Below, one piece after another: positions 63,791 to 64,000 of a DNA stretch of 64,000 nucleotides. Position numbers and translations under genes: made by a program. The number at the start of each line of letters is the position of its first letter. Position 1 is the stretch's first letter. Below the pieces are notes generated by a model. It was given only the letters and a program-made list of their open reading frames with translations. It made no database searches and had not been told where the DNA came from. The stretch lies in contig CANNSB010000001.1 in NCBI GenBank assembly GCA_947510165.1, positions 248,001 to 312,000 of the forward strand, written 5' to 3'. This DNA comes from an uncultured Clostridia bacterium. GTDB taxonomy: Bacteria; Bacillota; Clostridia; Oscillospirales; Ruminococcaceae.

Positions 63791-64000
63791 TTGAGTTATA
63801 ATATAGAAAAAAATAAAATATCTAAAAAAATTTTTTTTATAGCAATAATATTAATTATTTCTATAGTGATAGCCATAGGATCATTAATTATATCTAAAGA
63901 TATAATTGGTCTTAGAGGTGATTCTAAAGAAAATAAAATAGTAATTCCAAAAAATTCATCTACAAAAAATATTGCTGATATTTTATATAAAAATGATATT
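63791..64000 (+). CDS. mltG: Endolytic transglycosylase MltG (YceG-like), N-terminal part, cut by window edge
   Basis: The last 70 codons of the window are an open frame from UUG at 63791, preceded by TGGAGGT. The product has a short basic start, a membrane segment (about residues 13-35), and then KIVIPKNSSTKNIADILYKN, which matches the LysM-like start of the MltG catalytic region. MltG cleaves nascent glycan strands to end chain growth. The frame continues beyond base 64000, so completeness cannot be judged. Confidence 0.8.
   Translation, partial: MSYNIEKNKISKKIFFIAIILIISIVIAIGSLIISKDIIGLRGDSKENKIVIPKNSSTKNIADILYKNDI

Overview
The window is very A+T-rich (about a quarter to 30% G+C by eye) and densely coded, with no gene-free stretch longer than about 300 bases. 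It carries many genes restricted to endospore formers: a SpoIIID regulator, sigma-G, a BofC-like protein, YlmC/YmxH-like, TepA-YlzJ, SpoIIIE/FtsK, SpoVB-like, and the YabO-YabP-YabQ-DivIC-YabR block. Together with an [FeFe] hydrogenase, an ECF vitamin transporter and GapN, this points to an anaerobic, spore-forming member of the Clostridia (Bacillota). I cannot place it more finely. UGA is a stop (recJ), so the code looks standard. UUG starts are very common and were chosen here by ribosome-binding-site spacing. No rRNA, tRNA, CRISPR array, insertion sequence or prophage was seen.

Layout. 1-9.4 kb: a class A penicillin-binding protein cut by the window edge, a BofC-like gene, a CNNM/CorC-type membrane protein, metK, ylmC-like, then two tandem extracytoplasmic proteins (a GHL10-type lipoprotein and a degenerate GHL10 domain fused to an Amidase_3 domain) and a DUF218 protein. 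9.4-12.7 kb: a degenerate Doc-family protein with a small partner, a membrane-anchored RCC1-like repeat protein, and sigG. 12.7-15.7 kb: a VTC-domain/DUF4956 pair, spoIIID, and a queuine-salvage pair (queL-queT). 16-25.5 kb: gapN, [FeFe] hydrogenase, a four-gene ECF transporter operon with a DUF4430 lipoprotein (probably for a cobalamin-type vitamin), adenine deaminase, a PEBP-like lipoprotein and an HxlR regulator. 25.6-35.7 kb: cyclophilin, the glycolytic operon pgk-tpiA-gpmI, trmL-degV, a membrane-fusion/permease pair, and tsaE-tsaB-rpiB-upp. 35.9-44.9 kb: tepA-ylzJ, uppP, spoIIIE, a YgiQ radical SAM protein, a ComEC-like hydrolase, an amino-acid permease and a 40-residue Cys-rich membrane peptide. 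45-52.9 kb: clpC, recJ, rel, a metallo-hydrolase and a zinc-ribbon protein. 53-57.2 kb: spoVB-like, hup, rqcP/yabO, yabP, yabQ, divIC, yabR. 57.2-64 kb: pcrA, a 277-residue Cys-rich protein, a thymidylate-kinase-like/DUF2156/GNAT trio, 5-formyl-THF cyclo-ligase and the start of mltG.

Most of the window is ordinary core and sporulation gene content. The points most worth a second look are: gpmI, whose conserved first 57 residues are in frame but begin with AUU; an intact but catalytically gutted Doc-like gene overlapping a small unknown partner; a probable sigma-E promoter for spoIIID and sigma-G-like promoters for bofC and sigG; a leader hairpin against the sigG ribosome-binding site; the GHL10-like/amidase fusion beside its intact paralogue; the anchored RCC1-like protein; and two cysteine-rich proteins of unknown function. 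I do not see a clearly new multi-gene system. The Doc-like pair and the RCC1-like gene form the least explained neighbourhood.
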